The notes under the pieces: generated by a model | Seen by the model: only the letters and a program-made list of their open reading frames with translations | What the model was told of the DNA's origin: nothing | The model's database searches: none | Position numbers and translations under genes: made by a program | In this document: piece by piece, positions 1 to 11,338 of the stretch | How the letters are laid out: every line of letters starts with the position of its first letter | How positions within the stretch are numbered: the stretch's first letter is position 1 | Assembly: GCA_963682025.1 (NCBI GenBank) | Contig: OY821521.1 | Location: 163,217,355 to 163,281,354, forward strand | Direction: 5' to 3' | DNA from: Cordilura impudica | Lineage: Eukaryota; Arthropoda; Insecta; Diptera; Scathophagidae | DNA: 64,000 bases

Positions 1-1
1 T

Positions 2-1303
2 GATTCTGCATCACGTACTAGTATGGCTAGTTACAATTTTTATATCTATCTTAAAAATAATAATCATAATTTCAACAAATCTGAAGCTGAATTAACTTTT
101 GCTGACGGTGATCCGAAAATTCAAAAGGTTTTAACTACTTATGTTGATATTGAATTCGGAAACCGCGTAATTAAAACATTTTTTATGATTTTGCCCCATT
201 CTAAATCAAAAAATACCTTGCTTGGTATTGATTTTATGGAAAAGGCGGGTATAATACTTGATACATCACAGATGATTTGGAACTTTGCTGATCAACCGAA
301 CATTAAATTTGATTATTTACTTGAGCTTGAATTCCAAATGGCATATCAAACAATTTTTAATCAACCACAATCAAAAAGATGTCCGATAGAAAAGGCTACT
401 ATTTGTGATACAGTAGAACTATATGATATTTGTCAATCGGCCCTTCCTCTTCATGTTGTAAAGCCTGAAATAAAACGTTCAGTTAACATATTTTTAAAAC
501 ATGTTCGTGGTAAAATGGTTGATAACGCTGATCATTTGTTCGATTGTCCAATACGCAAAGTTGACTTTAATATGGTTGATGTAGAATTAAGAGATGACGA
601 GGCAGGTAATTTGGGGAAAAAGGATAGAGAAAACTTAAATTTAATACTCAATCGCTTTGAGTTGTTGTTTGACGAAGTTTTTACAGCGAAAACAAATGTC
701 TATCATGCTATAAACACAATAAATGAAGAACCGATATCTATTCGTTCATATAGATTATCAGGACCACGTAAAGAACTACTTAAAAAAGAAATACAAACTA
801 TGATTCAAAAAGATGTTATAGAAGAAAGTGATACACCATGGGTTTCACCGGTTGTAATGATTCCCAAAAAGGATGGGAAAATTCGTGTATGTGTTGATTA
901 TAGACGACTAAATGATATTACTATTCCTGATCGTTATCCGTTGCCAAGAATTGATGATTTGCTTCATGCAGCTAAGAAAACTAACTATATGTCAACTTTA
1001 GACTTACAAAGTGGATACTGGCAAATTAATGTTAAGGATGAACATATGGATAAAACTGGATTTATAACACCTTTTGGAACATATCGATTTAAAAGAATGC
1101 CTTTTGGTCTTCGAAATGCTCCTGCAACGTTTCAACGAGCAATGGATCAATTTCGTAATGGTTTACCAGAAATTCTAATTCTCATTTATCTTGATGATAT
1201 TATTATTTGTTCTAGCAGTTTGAAACAATATCTGTCAGATATCGAATCTGTATTTAAACGTCTTTATGAGAAAGGATTTCGTGTTAACCGAAAAAAAATG
1301 TAA
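2..1303 (+). CDS. pol: gypsy-type pol, 5' section: protease and reverse transcriptase
   Basis: The frame is open from base 2 and is cut by the window edge. Its first codons read D-S-A, which matches the active-site motif of a retropepsin. LLGIDFMEKAG (about codons 73-83) is the typical C-terminal end of the protease. The RT follows: SPVVMIPKKDGKIRVCVDYR, then YPLPRIDDLL, FGLRNAPATFQRAMDQ, and the catalytic YLDDI near 1189-1203. The frame stops at 1301-1303 just after a run of eight A (1291-1298). The RT thumb and the rest of pol continue in another frame from the overlapping section at 1266. The break lies inside the RT domain, where no programmed frameshift is expected, so I read it as a one-base indel in the A-run. 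The ATG at 23 is internal, not a true start. Confidence 0.88.
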   Translation, partial: DSASRTSMASYNFYIYLKNNNHNFNKSEAELTFADGDPKIQKVLTTYVDIEFGNRVIKTFFMILPHSKSKNTLLGIDFMEKAGIILDTSQMIWNFADQPNIKFDYLLELEFQMAYQTIFNQPQSKRCPIEKATICDTVELYDICQSALPLHVVKPEIKRSVNIFLKHVRGKMVDNADHLFDCPIRKVDFNMVDVELRDDEAGNLGKKDRENLNLILNRFELLFDEVFTAKTNVYHAINTINEEPISIRSYRLSGPRKELLKKEIQTMIQKDVIEESDTPWVSPVVMIPKKDGKIRVCVDYRRLNDITIPDRYPLPRIDDLLHAAKKTNYMSTLDLQSGYWQINVKDEHMDKTGFITPFGTYRFKRMPFGLRNAPATFQRAMDQFRNGLPEILILIYLDDIIICSSSLKQYLSDIESVFKRLYEKGFRVNRKKM

Positions 1304-3359
1304 TTTTATATGTACAAAAATTAATTATTTAGGACATACTCTGTCGGCTGATGGTATTCATGTTGATATAAATAAAACTGAAGCTATAATTCAAATGAAG
1401 GAACCCCGAAATGTTAAACAGCTTTTAACATTTCTTCAAACTTGTTTGTGGTATCGTCGTTTTATTCATAACTTTGCTCATGGAAGCAAGCCATTAAGTC
1501 ATTTAACAAAAAAAAATGTTCCTTGGCAATGGAAGGGCGAACAACAAAATGCCTTTGAAAAATTGAAATTATTACTAGTGTCTCCACCAATTTTAAAGCA
1601 AGTTGATGAAAACATACCATTTTTATTAAAAACTGATGCTAGTGGTTATGCCATCGGAGCTGTTTTAGTCCAGGGGGAGGGTGATGAAGAACATCCAATT
1701 GAGTGTGCAAGCAGACTGTTAACTGATGCTGAACGTAATTACTCAACAATCGAACGAGAAGCTTTAGCAATTGTTTGGGCCGTGAATAAGTTTCGAGGTT
1801 ACTTTGAAGGAACAAAACTTATTTTATTAACAGATCATCAACCTCTTAAATGGTTAATGAGTCTTAAATCACCATCTGGAAGATTAGCCAGGTGGGCTCT
1901 TCAATTACAGTCTTATGATATTGAAATTAAATATGTTAAAGGAAAATTAAATAGTGTTGCGGATTCATTATCAAGACCAATCTTGTCATGCGATATTAAT
2001 TTGTTTGAAATAGATTTTCCATCCAAGTCTGAAGAAGAGTTAAGAACGGAGCAAATGAAAGATTCTGAACTGGCAAAAATTATAAATTCTCTAGAGTTGT
2101 CTATTCCTGAGAATGAAGGACTTGCTTTAAAATTCACTCAATTTGGGTATATATTAAATAATAGTGTTCTATATCGGTATTCTCAAAATTTGGAGGAAGC
2201 TCAGCTTGTAGTACCTGCTCATCAAAGACAAGAAATTATTGAAGAATTTCATTCATCAGATATAAGTGGACATTATGGAGTTGAAAGAACTAAAGCTAAA
2301 ATAAAGAACCATTTTTTTTGGCCAAGTATAAACAAAGACGTTAAACAATTTGTTAAATTATGTGTAAAATGTCAACGTTATAAGCCTGCAAATACGAAAC
2401 CTTCTGGTCTTTTCGAAACAAGTCCATGTCATCAGCGGTTTGAAGTTTTGGCAATTGATTTATTTGGACCTTTACCTTTAAGTGATGGTTTTAAGTTCAT
2501 TTTTATTATTGAGGACACATCAACACGCTGGGTTGAAATATTCCCTCTTAAAGAAGCAACAGCAGTTTCATGTGCAACAGTTTTATTAAATGACATATTT
2601 TTGCGTTTTGGTTTACCAAGACGTATTATAAGTGACAATGGTCCACAATTTATTTCGTCAGTAATGCAATATTTAGTTCGATCATTTGGAATCAATCAAC
2701 AATTAATTCCTTTATATCATCCGCAAGCAAATATGGTAGAAAGGAAAAATCTTGATTTGAAAATACGCTTATCAATTTTGGTTGAAGATAAACATAATTC
2801 ATGGAATTTATATTTGCCAGCTATCCGCTTCGCTCTAAATACCACTGTATGTCGTAATACTGGTCACACACCAGCATATCTAAATTTTGGTCGAGAATTA
2901 CGTACTCCTGTAGAAATTTCACATGATTTATCCAAAATAATGTATAATGATAATTTTGTCGAAGAATTGATTCCTCAGTTGAATGCATTTGAAGAGGTGT
3001 TGAAGAGCGTCCAGAGCAATGACTTTAACAGACGAATAAATGACGTTAGTTGCACTAATAAAAAGCGTGTCATTAGTTATAAGTATGAAATTGGGAATTT
3101 AGTTTGGGTTACGACACATGTTCTAAGTAATGAGGCTAAGAATATTACTTCCAAATTTATACCAAAAAGGGATGGACCTTATATTATTTTGAAAAAACTA
3201 GGTGAGAATACATTTGAGATAGGAAGGGTAGAGAACAGTGAGTCTGTTGGCACTTATCATTCATCCGCCTTGACACTTGTGCATTGTAATTCGAATCAAA
3301 TAAAACCATTATATCCTATTAGAAAACGAGGTCGCCCTCGAAAACTATCTTTAAATTAA
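1266..3359 (+). CDS. pol: gypsy-type pol, 3' section: RT thumb, RNase H, integrase
   Basis: This is the shifted continuation of pol. NYLGHTLSADGI (about residues 19-30) is the RT thumb. RNase H is marked by KTDASGYAIGAVLVQ near residue 122 and TDHQPLKWL near 188. The integrase zinc domain has an H-H-C-C pattern (HSSDISGHYG, then CVKCQRY) at about residues 328-370. The catalytic acidic residues are D in AIDLFGPL (about 397), D in SDNGPQF (about 456) and E in MVERKN (about 491), with 34 residues between the last two by my count. PKRDGPYIIL near 636 resembles the GPY/F module common at gypsy integrase C-termini. The frame ends at TAA 3357-3359, about 60 bp before the polypurine tract, leaving no room for env. 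The ATG at 1266 is an accident of the frame; the real reading joins from the upstream section. Confidence 0.88.
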   Translation: MRKDFVLTEKKCNFICTKINYLGHTLSADGIHVDINKTEAIIQMKEPRNVKQLLTFLQTCLWYRRFIHNFAHGSKPLSHLTKKNVPWQWKGEQQNAFEKLKLLLVSPPILKQVDENIPFLLKTDASGYAIGAVLVQGEGDEEHPIECASRLLTDAERNYSTIEREALAIVWAVNKFRGYFEGTKLILLTDHQPLKWLMSLKSPSGRLARWALQLQSYDIEIKYVKGKLNSVADSLSRPILSCDINLFEIDFPSKSEEELRTEQMKDSELAKIINSLELSIPENEGLALKFTQFGYILNNSVLYRYSQNLEEAQLVVPAHQRQEIIEEFHSSDISGHYGVERTKAKIKNHFFWPSINKDVKQFVKLCVKCQRYKPANTKPSGLFETSPCHQRFEVLAIDLFGPLPLSDGFKFIFIIEDTSTRWVEIFPLKEATAVSCATVLLNDIFLRFGLPRRIISDNGPQFISSVMQYLVRSFGINQQLIPLYHPQANMVERKNLDLKIRLSILVEDKHNSWNLYLPAIRFALNTTVCRNTGHTPAYLNFGRELRTPVEISHDLSKIMYNDNFVEELIPQLNAFEEVLKSVQSNDFNRRINDVSCTNKKRVISYKYEIGNLVWVTTHVLSNEAKNITSKFIPKRDGPYIILKKLGENTFEIGRVENSESVGTYHSSALTLVHCNSNQIKPLYPIRKRGRPRKLSLN

Positions 3360-3432
3360 AATGTCGATTAATTTTGTTATATATGTTTAAAAACTTAATT
3401 TTCTTTTTGTAAATTAGTTTCGAGGGGGAGAA

Positions 3433-3629
3433 TGTGGGATTCTTACATTTAATGTAGAAGTCCCATATTTTATGTTTCGAAACTGTTATAAAATACTTTG
3501 TTAATATTTTAAAAATATAATCAAATATCATTTGATTTCTTATTTTGATATAAAAGAAAATTATATAAATAAATTTAGTCAGAATTGATTTTGAAAACAA
3601 TAAAGAAACAAGACTTTCTTATTAATTGA
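3433..3629 (+). repeat. start of gypsy 3' LTR (truncated)
   Basis: It begins TGTGGGATTC immediately after the polypurine tract. An imperfect stem of about 15 bp (12 matches) lies at 3435-3471. AATAAA near 3599 could be the polyadenylation signal. The LTR merges into the minisatellite, so its length and TSD cannot be read. Confidence 0.6.
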
Positions 3630-5183
3630 AAAATGAAAAATGGAAAATGAAAAATTAAAAATAGAAAATGAAAATGGAGACTGGAAAACGGAAAATGAAA
3701 AATGGAAAATGAAAAATGGGAAATGAAAATGGAAAATGGGTAATGGAGAATGGAAAATGGAAAATGAAAAATGGAAAATGAAAAACGGAAAATGGAAAAT
3801 AGAAAATGAAAATTGGAGAATAGAAAATGAAAAATGGAAAACGAAAAAAGAAAATTGAAAAATGGAAAATGAAAAATGAAAAATAGAAAATGAAAAATGG
3901 AGACTGGAAAACGGAAAATGAAAAATGCAAAATGAAAAACAGAAAATGGAAAATGTAAAATGGAAAATAGAAATGAAAAATGGAGAATTGAAACTGGAAA
4001 ATGAAAAATGGAAAATGAAAAAAGAAAATTGAAAAATGGAATATGCAAATGGAAAATGGAAAATGAAATTGAAAAATGGAAAATGAAAAATTAAAAAAGG
4101 AAAACGAAAAATGTAAAATGAAAAACGCAAAATGGAAAATTGAAAATGAAAAAAGAAAATTGAAAAATGGAATATGCAAATGGAAAATGGAAAATGAAAT
4201 TGAAAAATGGAAAATGAAAAATTAAAAAAGGAAAATGAAAAATGTAAAATGGAAAATGAAAATAGAAAAATGGAAAATGCAAAATGGAAAAGTGAAAATG
4301 AAAATTTAAAAGTTGAAAAATTGAAAAATTGAAAATGGAAAATAAAAATTGAAAATTGAAAAATTTAAAATGGAAAATGGAAAATGAAAAATGGAAAAGA
4401 AAATTGAAAAATTAAAAATGTAAAATGGAAAATGAAAATTGAAAAATGAAAAATGAAAATTGAAAAATGGAAAATGGAAAATGAAAATTGAAAAATTAAA
4501 AATGAAAATGAAAAATGGAAAGTGAAAATTGAAAAATTAAAAATGGAAAGTGGAAAATGAAAAATTAAAAATTAAAAATTTAAAATTTAAAATTTAAAAT
4601 TTAAAATTGAAAAATGAAAAATTAAAAATTTAAAATTGAAAATGGAAAAGAAAATTGAAAAATTAAAAATGTAAAATGGAAAATGAAAATTGAAAAATGA
4701 AAAATGGAAAATGGAAAATGAAAATTGAAAATTGAAAAATGGCAAATGGGAAATGAAAATAGAAAAATGAAAAATGGAAAATGAAAACTGAAAAATGAAA
4801 AATGAAAAATGAAAATTGAAAAATGGAAAATGGAAAATGAAAATTGAAAAATTAAAAACGGAAAGTGGAAAATGAAAAATTAAAAATTAAAAATTAAAAA
4901 TTAAAAATTTAAAATTTAAAATTTAAAATTGAAAAATGAAAAATTAAAAATTTAAAATTGAAAATGGAAAATGAAAATTGAAAAATTAAAAATTTAAAAT
5001 TGAAAATGGAAAAATGGAAAATGAAAATTGAAAAATGGAAAATGAAAATTGAAAATTGAAAAATGGCAAATGGGAAATGAAAATTGAAAAATGAAAAATG
5101 GAAAATGAAAATTGAAAAATGAAAATTGAAAAATTAAAAATGGAAAATGGAAAATGAAAATTGAAAAATTAAAAATGAAAATG
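3630..5183. repeat. GAAAATGG-type minisatellite array, left part
   Basis: Degenerate repeats of AAAATGGAAAATGAAA and AAAATTGAAAAATTAAAA with no fixed long period. The array resumes at 5974 after a DINE-like insertion. It is the reverse complement of the CATTTTCC array at 42596-44120, so it is one dispersed repeat family. Long open frames on the minus strand (phenylalanine, isoleucine and histidine rich) follow from the lack of stop codons in the motif and are not genes. Confidence 0.9.
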
Positions 5184-5973
5184 AACAAGTAAGAAAATTA
5201 TAGTCGGTCTAGACCGACTATACGATACCCTATACCATGCGTTTAGAAACCCTATCTCTTAGGACCAACTAACTGGACATAGAAAATTAGCAAAAACCAA
5301 ATTTGAGTGGGCTTTTTTTAAATTTTTTTGGCTGCAGATATGAAAAATTTCATATCGGATGCTATATCTATAAAGGGACTAGGTCCAAAAACGGACCGAT
5401 CCTGATCATGTTTGCTAAAGTCTCTTGTATTTTGCAAAAATATGTACAAACAAAATTTGAGAAGAATCAGTGCAATATTTTTGTTTTTTAATAGATTTAA
5501 GTGAAGATCGGGAAGCAGCTCTATATGGGGTCAAAGGGATCATTTTTGCACTACTCATTAGTGGATGTAATGAACGCATACAAACCCAATTTGAGTAAGA
5601 TCTATATGACAATTTGGATCTTATGGCAATTTATGTCGATTTCATATGGGTAATTTGTATGGGGGCTAGGTCTGAACATGGACCGATTCTCACCAATTTC
5701 AATAGCGTTCATCCCATGGCCGATAGAAGCTTATATACCAAATTTCGTCAAAATATATTCATATTTGCGACCTGCAGTTTGATTACAAGCTTTACATGGA
5801 CACACAGACGGACGGACGGACGGACGGACGGACGGACATTGTTAAATCAACTCAGAATGTGATTCTGATTCGATCGGTATAATTAAAGATGGGTCTAGGT
5901 CAAATATTTTTGGTTGTTACAAACAGCAGCACAAAGTCATTATACCCAAACCACATAGTGGTATAGGGTATAA
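5184..5973 (+). mobile_element. DINE-1/mini-me-like nonautonomous element, family A copy 1
   Basis: It starts with the tag AACAAGTAAGA and a 24-bp perfect palindrome centred on GTCTAGAC (5200-5223). It contains a (GACG)n tract at 5806-5836 and ends with a short palindrome around CCACATAGTGG followed by GGGTATAA. The tag, palindrome, GTCY-type microsatellite core and subterminal palindromic end match the layout of DINE-1/mini-me Helentron-derived elements in flies. It interrupts the minisatellite, so it inserted after the array formed. Four near-complete copies are in the window. Its small open frames are not genes. Confidence 0.8.
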
Positions 5974-6355
5974 AAATGGAAAATGAAAATTGAAAAATTA
6001 AAAATGGAAAGTGGAAAATGAAAAATTAAAAATTTAAAATTGAAAAATGAAAAATTAAAAATTTGAAATTGAAAATGGAAAATGAAAATTTAAAAATGAA
6101 AAATGGAAAATGAAAATTGAAGATTGAAAAATGGAAAATGGAAAATGAAATTTGAAAAATGAAAAATGGCAAATGGAAAATGAAAATTGAAAAATGGAAA
6201 ATGAAAATTGAAAAATGGAAAATGAACATTGAAAAATGAAGAATTAAAAAAGAAAATTGAAAACTAAAAAATGGAAAATGAAAAATTAAGATTGAAAAAT
6301 GAGTAATGGAAGATGAAAAATTAATAATGAAAAATGAAAAATTAACAATTAATAA
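5974..6355. repeat. GAAAATGG-type minisatellite array, right part
   Basis: Continuation of the array at 3630-5183 on the far side of the DINE-like insertion, with the same AAAATGAAAATTGAAAAATGG-like units. It ends where the LINE remnant begins. Confidence 0.85.
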
Positions 6356-6360
6356 TTAAA

Positions 6361-7260
6361 ACTTATTACGTTCTAAGTTTAGAAACTGGTCAGGAAGACA
6401 CACATTTTTATACCTATGGATTATATTTGAAGTATGTTTCCAGAGTACTATTTGACTATTATCACGAAAGATTACCCTACAAACTATCGAAAGTAATAAT
6501 CTCCAAAAATATTTATTGGTATAAAGACTACATTGATCGTCTAAATAACTACAACTTAGATTCAGACAACATAAGCCAATGCAAAGACGTATGGAGCAAT
6601 ACATGTAGAGCTTTACTCCAACAAATGAAGACGCAATCCTATCGTAACAATTATGAGAGGGCATTACAAAGTGAACGGAGAATTTATAAATTTTTGGACT
6701 TCTCCAAAGGTATTACTTATTGTAATGAGAGCCACAACCAGTAAAAAATTTCGTTGGTAATGAAAACCCCGTGGTGATCTTTTGTATTTAAACGCAACTA
6801 AATATAGCATCGAACAACCTATCGCACAATCCAGAATTTGCTCAATGTGCAACTTAAAAGAAGAGGAAACAATTCAACATTTCTTGGGAAGGTGTCCCGT
6901 GCTACAACATATAAGATTCAGATTCCTCCGATACTGAAGATTAACAGATTTTGAAATCTTTGATATTCTAAACGGTGATACATTTGAAGATTAGAATCCC
7001 TTATATAATTATTTTCGAAATGCTTTGAAATATAGACAGTTTTTAATCACATAATACAATTATTAAATCAAAATTAATGAAATCAGTATATTAGTATCAA
7101 TAAGTGCAAATTTTATATTTTTTTATATATTTTTATTCTTCTATATTTAAATCAAATCTTCCGGCTGACGGTAAATCTACCAAGCCGTATAAATTCTTTA
7201 TATTATACATTTTAATATTACTTTGTTATATTTACTTGTAAAATTTTGATGAATAAAGAT
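6361..7260 (+). pseudogene. non-LTR retrotransposon 3' end, C-terminus of RT ORF plus 3' UTR
   Basis: The frame is open from 6361 to 6742. It then resumes in another frame, reading a zinc-knuckle-like CSMCNLKEEETIQHFLGRC (C-X2-C-X8-H-X4-C) at about 6841-6897, and ends near 7054 after two in-frame stops. This cysteine-histidine motif close to the end of ORF2 is usual in several LINE clades; I cannot name the clade. The 3' UTR contains GGCTGACGG (7162) and AATAAA near 7252, followed by an A-rich stretch. The copy starts abruptly against the minisatellite, as expected for a 5'-truncated LINE. The frame break and stops show it is dead. Confidence 0.7.
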
Positions 7261-7539
7261 GAAATTAAAACATAAGAATTAAAATTTAAGAATTAAAAAT
7301 TAAGAATTAAAAATTAAATATTTAAAGTTTGAATTTCTATAATTAGTTTCTTACCTGTTCTTATTATGTATTTTTTTTTTTGTATTAAATGTAATGCAGA
7401 TAAAAATAAAAAATAATTGAGATAAAAATATTTTAAAATAAGTTTATTTTTAATTATAATAATTTTTAGCCAAGAATCATTTGTATTTTGGTATTCGGAA
7501 TTAATGTTTCAGTATCGGCAAAAGCTTAAAAGTGGTAGC

Positions 7540-7632
7540 CGTACTCAACATTGGGTGTAATATAGAGTTTAAGACTCAGGTGGAGGGTATCAAAAAATTC
7601 GGCACAGCCGAATTTAACACTCTTACTTGTTT
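7540..7632 (-). mobile_element. DINE-like family B, tag end fragment
   Basis: Read on the minus strand it begins with AACAAGTAAGAGTGTTAAA, then a short palindrome (ATTCGGCTGTGCCGAAT) and GATACCCTCCACC. The same opening occurs at 12350 and 42047 on the plus strand. The rest of the element is not recognisable here, although an AATTAAAAA tract at 7271-7320 resembles the array that follows this tag at 42110. Confidence 0.65.
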
Positions 7633-9174
7633 TATAATACTTCAGTTTGAATGTTGCAGATCGTTCGGTCGGGTTTTTGAGTGCGTATATAATTAATTTT
7701 TGTTTTTAATTTTTCCTACAGCAAAAGTTGAAAGGATCTGCCAAATTTTCACAGAATACAAAAATGGTGCTGTTGACTTGCAATTACCCATATGCAAGAC
7801 ACATTTCTATCAACAATATATTATTACTTTTTATTAAATTTCAGACATATTCATAATATAGAGGTATTTATATTTATATTAATATTTTAAGCCATTATCA
7901 TGTTTTCTTCCATAAGTGAAACTGATATGCGGCACCACATCAAATATCGATGAAAATAAAATAAATATGAATAAATTGGAAAATTTTCTCTCTGGCCGGT
8001 GACCAAAAAAAAAAAAAAAACTGTTAAAAACAACATTTTAAAATAAAAGTCACGTACGAGTCCGTTTGTCACACGCAGTTAACTTTACCACAATTCATAT
8101 ACCTCTATACAATGGCTACTTTTTGTTTGTGTATTAACAAATATTAAGCATTGAAACTTATTTGCGTGTGAGTAAATTTGAGGTTAAAAAAAACGAAAAA
8201 AAAAGAAAAAACATAAACAAAATCCAATGAATTCATATGGAAAATCTTTATGGCAAAATTTAAAAAGTAACATATTTTATTATTTAAAAATTCCCAAGCT
8301 TCACAGAATTGCCTAAGCTTTATTTTTTTTTTATTGTATAAAACTTTTAAATTTATTATTAAATCCGTTATAAATTTCAATAAATTTTTCAAATTGTATT
8401 AACAATTTAACATGACACCAATTTGTAGTGTTTTTCTCACTGATTGCAGTCATATTTCACACACAGCTTTTATTTCATTCTGCTTTTTCTGTTGCTGTTT
8501 CTCTTTATCATTCATTGTATGATGCTGGTGCTAGTACTAGTGCTGATGCTGTTCTGTTGTATTTAATCAATTTATGAGCATTGTCGATCTGCTGTCAGGT
8601 ATCAAAACGACCAAATATCCCAGACAAGCTTATATGCTAAAGTTATATGTAGATGATTCATAATAATTTGATATGCTGAACAGCAGTAAAGTTTCATAAA
8701 AGAAACCAGCGTGGGCTGTTTGTTTGTTCCATTCATGCATACATAGGTAGTCATGTAAATGACAAAACGAAAAGTTTTTCTTATATTAAAGTCATGTTAA
8801 AATATCGATAAAAAAAAATATATTAAAGATGCCCTACACCTCTACTTTGGCAAAGGGTGTAATAAGATGAAATATTAACAGAGTGGGAGCCTCTTTTGTA
8901 TAGTCCCAAATAAAATAGAATACCGATAATCGCCTTTAATCTGTCTAAAGCCATAACTTATTCCATTTGTATATTCTTTATTATGGGACATAATTTAAAT
9001 ATGAAAATAAATACAATTTCGCTCAATATTTTCACTTTAACTTCAGATTATTCCATTAGAGACATAGACCGCTCGTACGATTTTGATGAAACTTTCAGAA
9101 TTTTACTTGGAGGTCCATAGAAGTTGCTTGGCGTAAAAAATAAATTTTACCTCCCACTATTCCTTAGATAGGAC
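7633..9174. other. AT-rich stretch without a recognised gene
   Basis: No coding frame of note. TTTTTCCTACAG at about 7710 followed by a 97-bp open stretch looks like a splice acceptor plus exon, but nothing supports it further. Poly-A and poly-T runs occur at 8006-8021 and 8316-8333. Confidence 0.5.
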
Positions 9175-9198
9175 ATGGGTATTTAAATACCCAACCGT
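9175..9198 (+). repeat. piggyBac left terminal inverted repeat
   Basis: 24 bp, containing the 16-bp palindrome GGGTATTTAAATACCC. It matches the reverse complement of 11339-11362 at 23 of 24 positions. Confidence 0.7.
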
Positions 9199-9606
9199 TA
9201 ACGATATACTTTTTTAAATATTTTTGGACAATTTTGTTTTTCTTATTTCAGTATAAATAAAAATCTATTTATTTGTTTATAAAATTATTAATTTTCTTAA
9301 CCACTCAAAGTTCCGGTACACCCCTTTGTGCCATTTAAAATGTATAGGGTTACTTCGAAAAGCGTTACAAATATTTAAAGTTCCGCCGTAAAAAGTAAAT
9401 CCTACTTTGAACTCTATAGCTTAGTAGTTTGTTTTTAAAAAGGGGATTTCCAGTTTGCTTCTCCTTTTTCAGACTTGTTGAACTTTTTTCATGTAGCTTA
9501 TTTTAGTAAAGCAAGGTTAACTGGTGAAATCAAGTGAATTTTTTTTACAATAAAACAATTAAATTTATACGAAAAAAAAAATTTTAAATAAATAAAAATT
9601 ATAAAA

Positions 9607-11229
9607 ATGAATCGTCGTCAGAAAATTCGTACTACTGCCGAAGTAGAAGAAATTCTCAATAGCTGGTCCGATGGGGAAGAAGATTTTGAAAGAGAATCAG
9701 ATACAACTGATGTTCACCCGATGATCACCCGATGAAGTCGACAAGATAAGTGATACAGAGGAGTTGGATGACAATTTACAAGTGTTGAACGACGACCAAA
9801 ATCTGCCTCACGAGATTGCTGGGACTTACGAAATAGAACGTTTCTTCAGTAGATGGAATGAAGATATACTATCTGCTGAAAACGAGAACGATGATTTGCC
9901 AGTGACCTCCAGTAAGATTGGTAAGACGAGACGTAAAATTGATAAGGGAATGAAACCAAAAATGTCCCGAAAGCATAATTACAAGTTTGAGAAGGAGCGT
10001 TTGGATGATACGGAGACATCACACATCAAACGAGTACCCAGCAACTTTGGGAATTGCTTATTGATGAGGAGGTGTTGAACCGTATAGTGAATTCCACTAA
10101 CAAGTATGTTGCAGCAAACAATTTTCCATCATTTGTAACAACACCTACGGAAATCAAAACGTTTTTGGACGTCTTACATATAACAGGTTATCACACGTTA
10201 CCACAAGTAAATTCTTACTCTGGTCAAACCGAGAATCACTAGGGTGTGTGATGATAAAAGAATGTATGCCAAGAGATAGATTCAAACGAATCAATAAATT
10301 TTTTCATGTCTGCAATAATTCGGAACTAGATCCTAACGACAAATTTTCTAAAGTGTCGCCATTAAATAGCCTGATGAACAAAAAGTTTCTCCAGTTTGGA
10401 GTACTTTCCCATAATCTTTCTATTGATGAGCAAATGATAGCCTACAGACATTCATGCAAAATGTTCATCCAAGGAAAGCCAATTAGGTTTGGTTACAAAT
10501 ATTGGTGTTTGGCTTCTGACGAAGGCTACTTGTATCAGTTTATGTCGTACGCAGGCGCAACGAAACAGGATAACACGCAGTTAAAATTAGGATAAAGGGT
10601 GGTACTTTCCCTTCTTTCTCATCTTGATGTCCCCGCGAAGCATACCGTAACGTTTGACATTAACACGTTTATCGGGTTATGGATTTTTCGCCTTGGAAAC
10701 TGTTCGTGAAAATCGGACTAATAATGCTCCACTGATGGACGTCAAGAAAATGCGTAAACAGCCCCGTGGGACTTCAGACTTTTGCTTTGATGTGGACAAT
10801 TCTATAATTGGTGTATGTTGGAACGATAATGCGGTACGTTATTCACCGAAATATTTTACGTAGTACAAATGCTTTCGATGCGGCTATGGTGAATGGATGG
10901 AAACTGCATTACCTTTGCCGCAAATATGAAAATAACCCCAAATCTCTCAATTTGATTTTAGAGTGGAAGTATGCGAGATGATAATGATGAAGTTTAATCG
11001 GCAAAATGCCGGTAAGATTATGATTTGCGGAGCACAAATGGAAGTTAGATGTGGTCGCGTCGATCATTTAATCGGAAAACTGCCAGCATGTCGTCGCTGC
11101 CGGCAGTGCGGTGCCAAAACAGAATACGGATGTTTGAAGTGCCAGGCGAATTTGCACCCAGCACCATGCTTCCCGGATTACCATAGAAGTGTCACACCAG
11201 ATAAATCTAAAATTGCACAGTCTAAATAA
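9607..11229 (+). pseudogene. piggyBac-family transposase pseudogene
   Basis: Fragments in several frames line up with a piggyBac transposase. An acidic N-terminus starts at ATG 9607 (MNRRQKIRTTAEVEEI). The middle contains RDRFKRINKFFHVC and SIDEQMIAYRHSCKMF, whose SIDEQM is the hallmark catalytic-core motif, at about 10416-10433. TVRENRTNN follows at about 10693. A cysteine/histidine-rich tail, CRRCRQCGAK...CLKCQ...CFPDYH (about 11090-11190), matches the C-terminal zinc-binding region of the family. Frame breaks occur near 9725 (a short duplication of the ATCACCCGAT motif), 10060, 10240, 10595 and 10860, and residues around the second catalytic Asp (FDINTF, about 10656) seem deleted. Total span is about 541 codons, close to the family's usual size. 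The gene is not functional. Confidence 0.8.
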
Positions 11230-11338
11230 CCTCTAATTTCCTTTAAATAAATTTAAAAAATATAAATTCGCCTTTTATTTACGCCAAAAAGAATTACTTC
11301 AATATAGAGAAAATAATTAATTTTAGAACCTGTTGTGG

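Larger units (their letters stand above)
1..3629 (+). mobile_element. Ty3/gypsy LTR retrotransposon, 3' part
   Basis: Domain order is protease, reverse transcriptase, RNase H, integrase, polypurine tract and LTR start, which is the Ty3/gypsy order. The window opens inside the protease, so gag and the 5' LTR lie outside. No envelope-like frame follows the integrase. The purine-rich tract at 3422-3432 directly precedes TGTGGGATTC at 3433, the likely start of the 3' LTR. The LTR runs into a GAAAATGG minisatellite near 3630 and its end is not visible. Pol carries one frame break, so this copy is probably inactive. Confidence 0.9.

Noticed and set aside
3575..4282. Overlapping 157-183 codon minus-strand frames in the GAAAATGG array
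   Set aside because: Several frames are open at once because the motif carries no stop on that strand. Not coding.
5614..5862. Recurring 60-90 codon frames (for example MDLMAIYVDFIWVICMG) seen in four or more places as a gene family
   Set aside because: They are pieces of the family A DINE-like element. Both strands are open, frames shift between copies and run through the GACG microsatellite.
7722..7818. Exon after TTTTTCCTACAG
   Set aside because: Only a plausible acceptor and a short open stretch. No partner exon, domain or repeat match.
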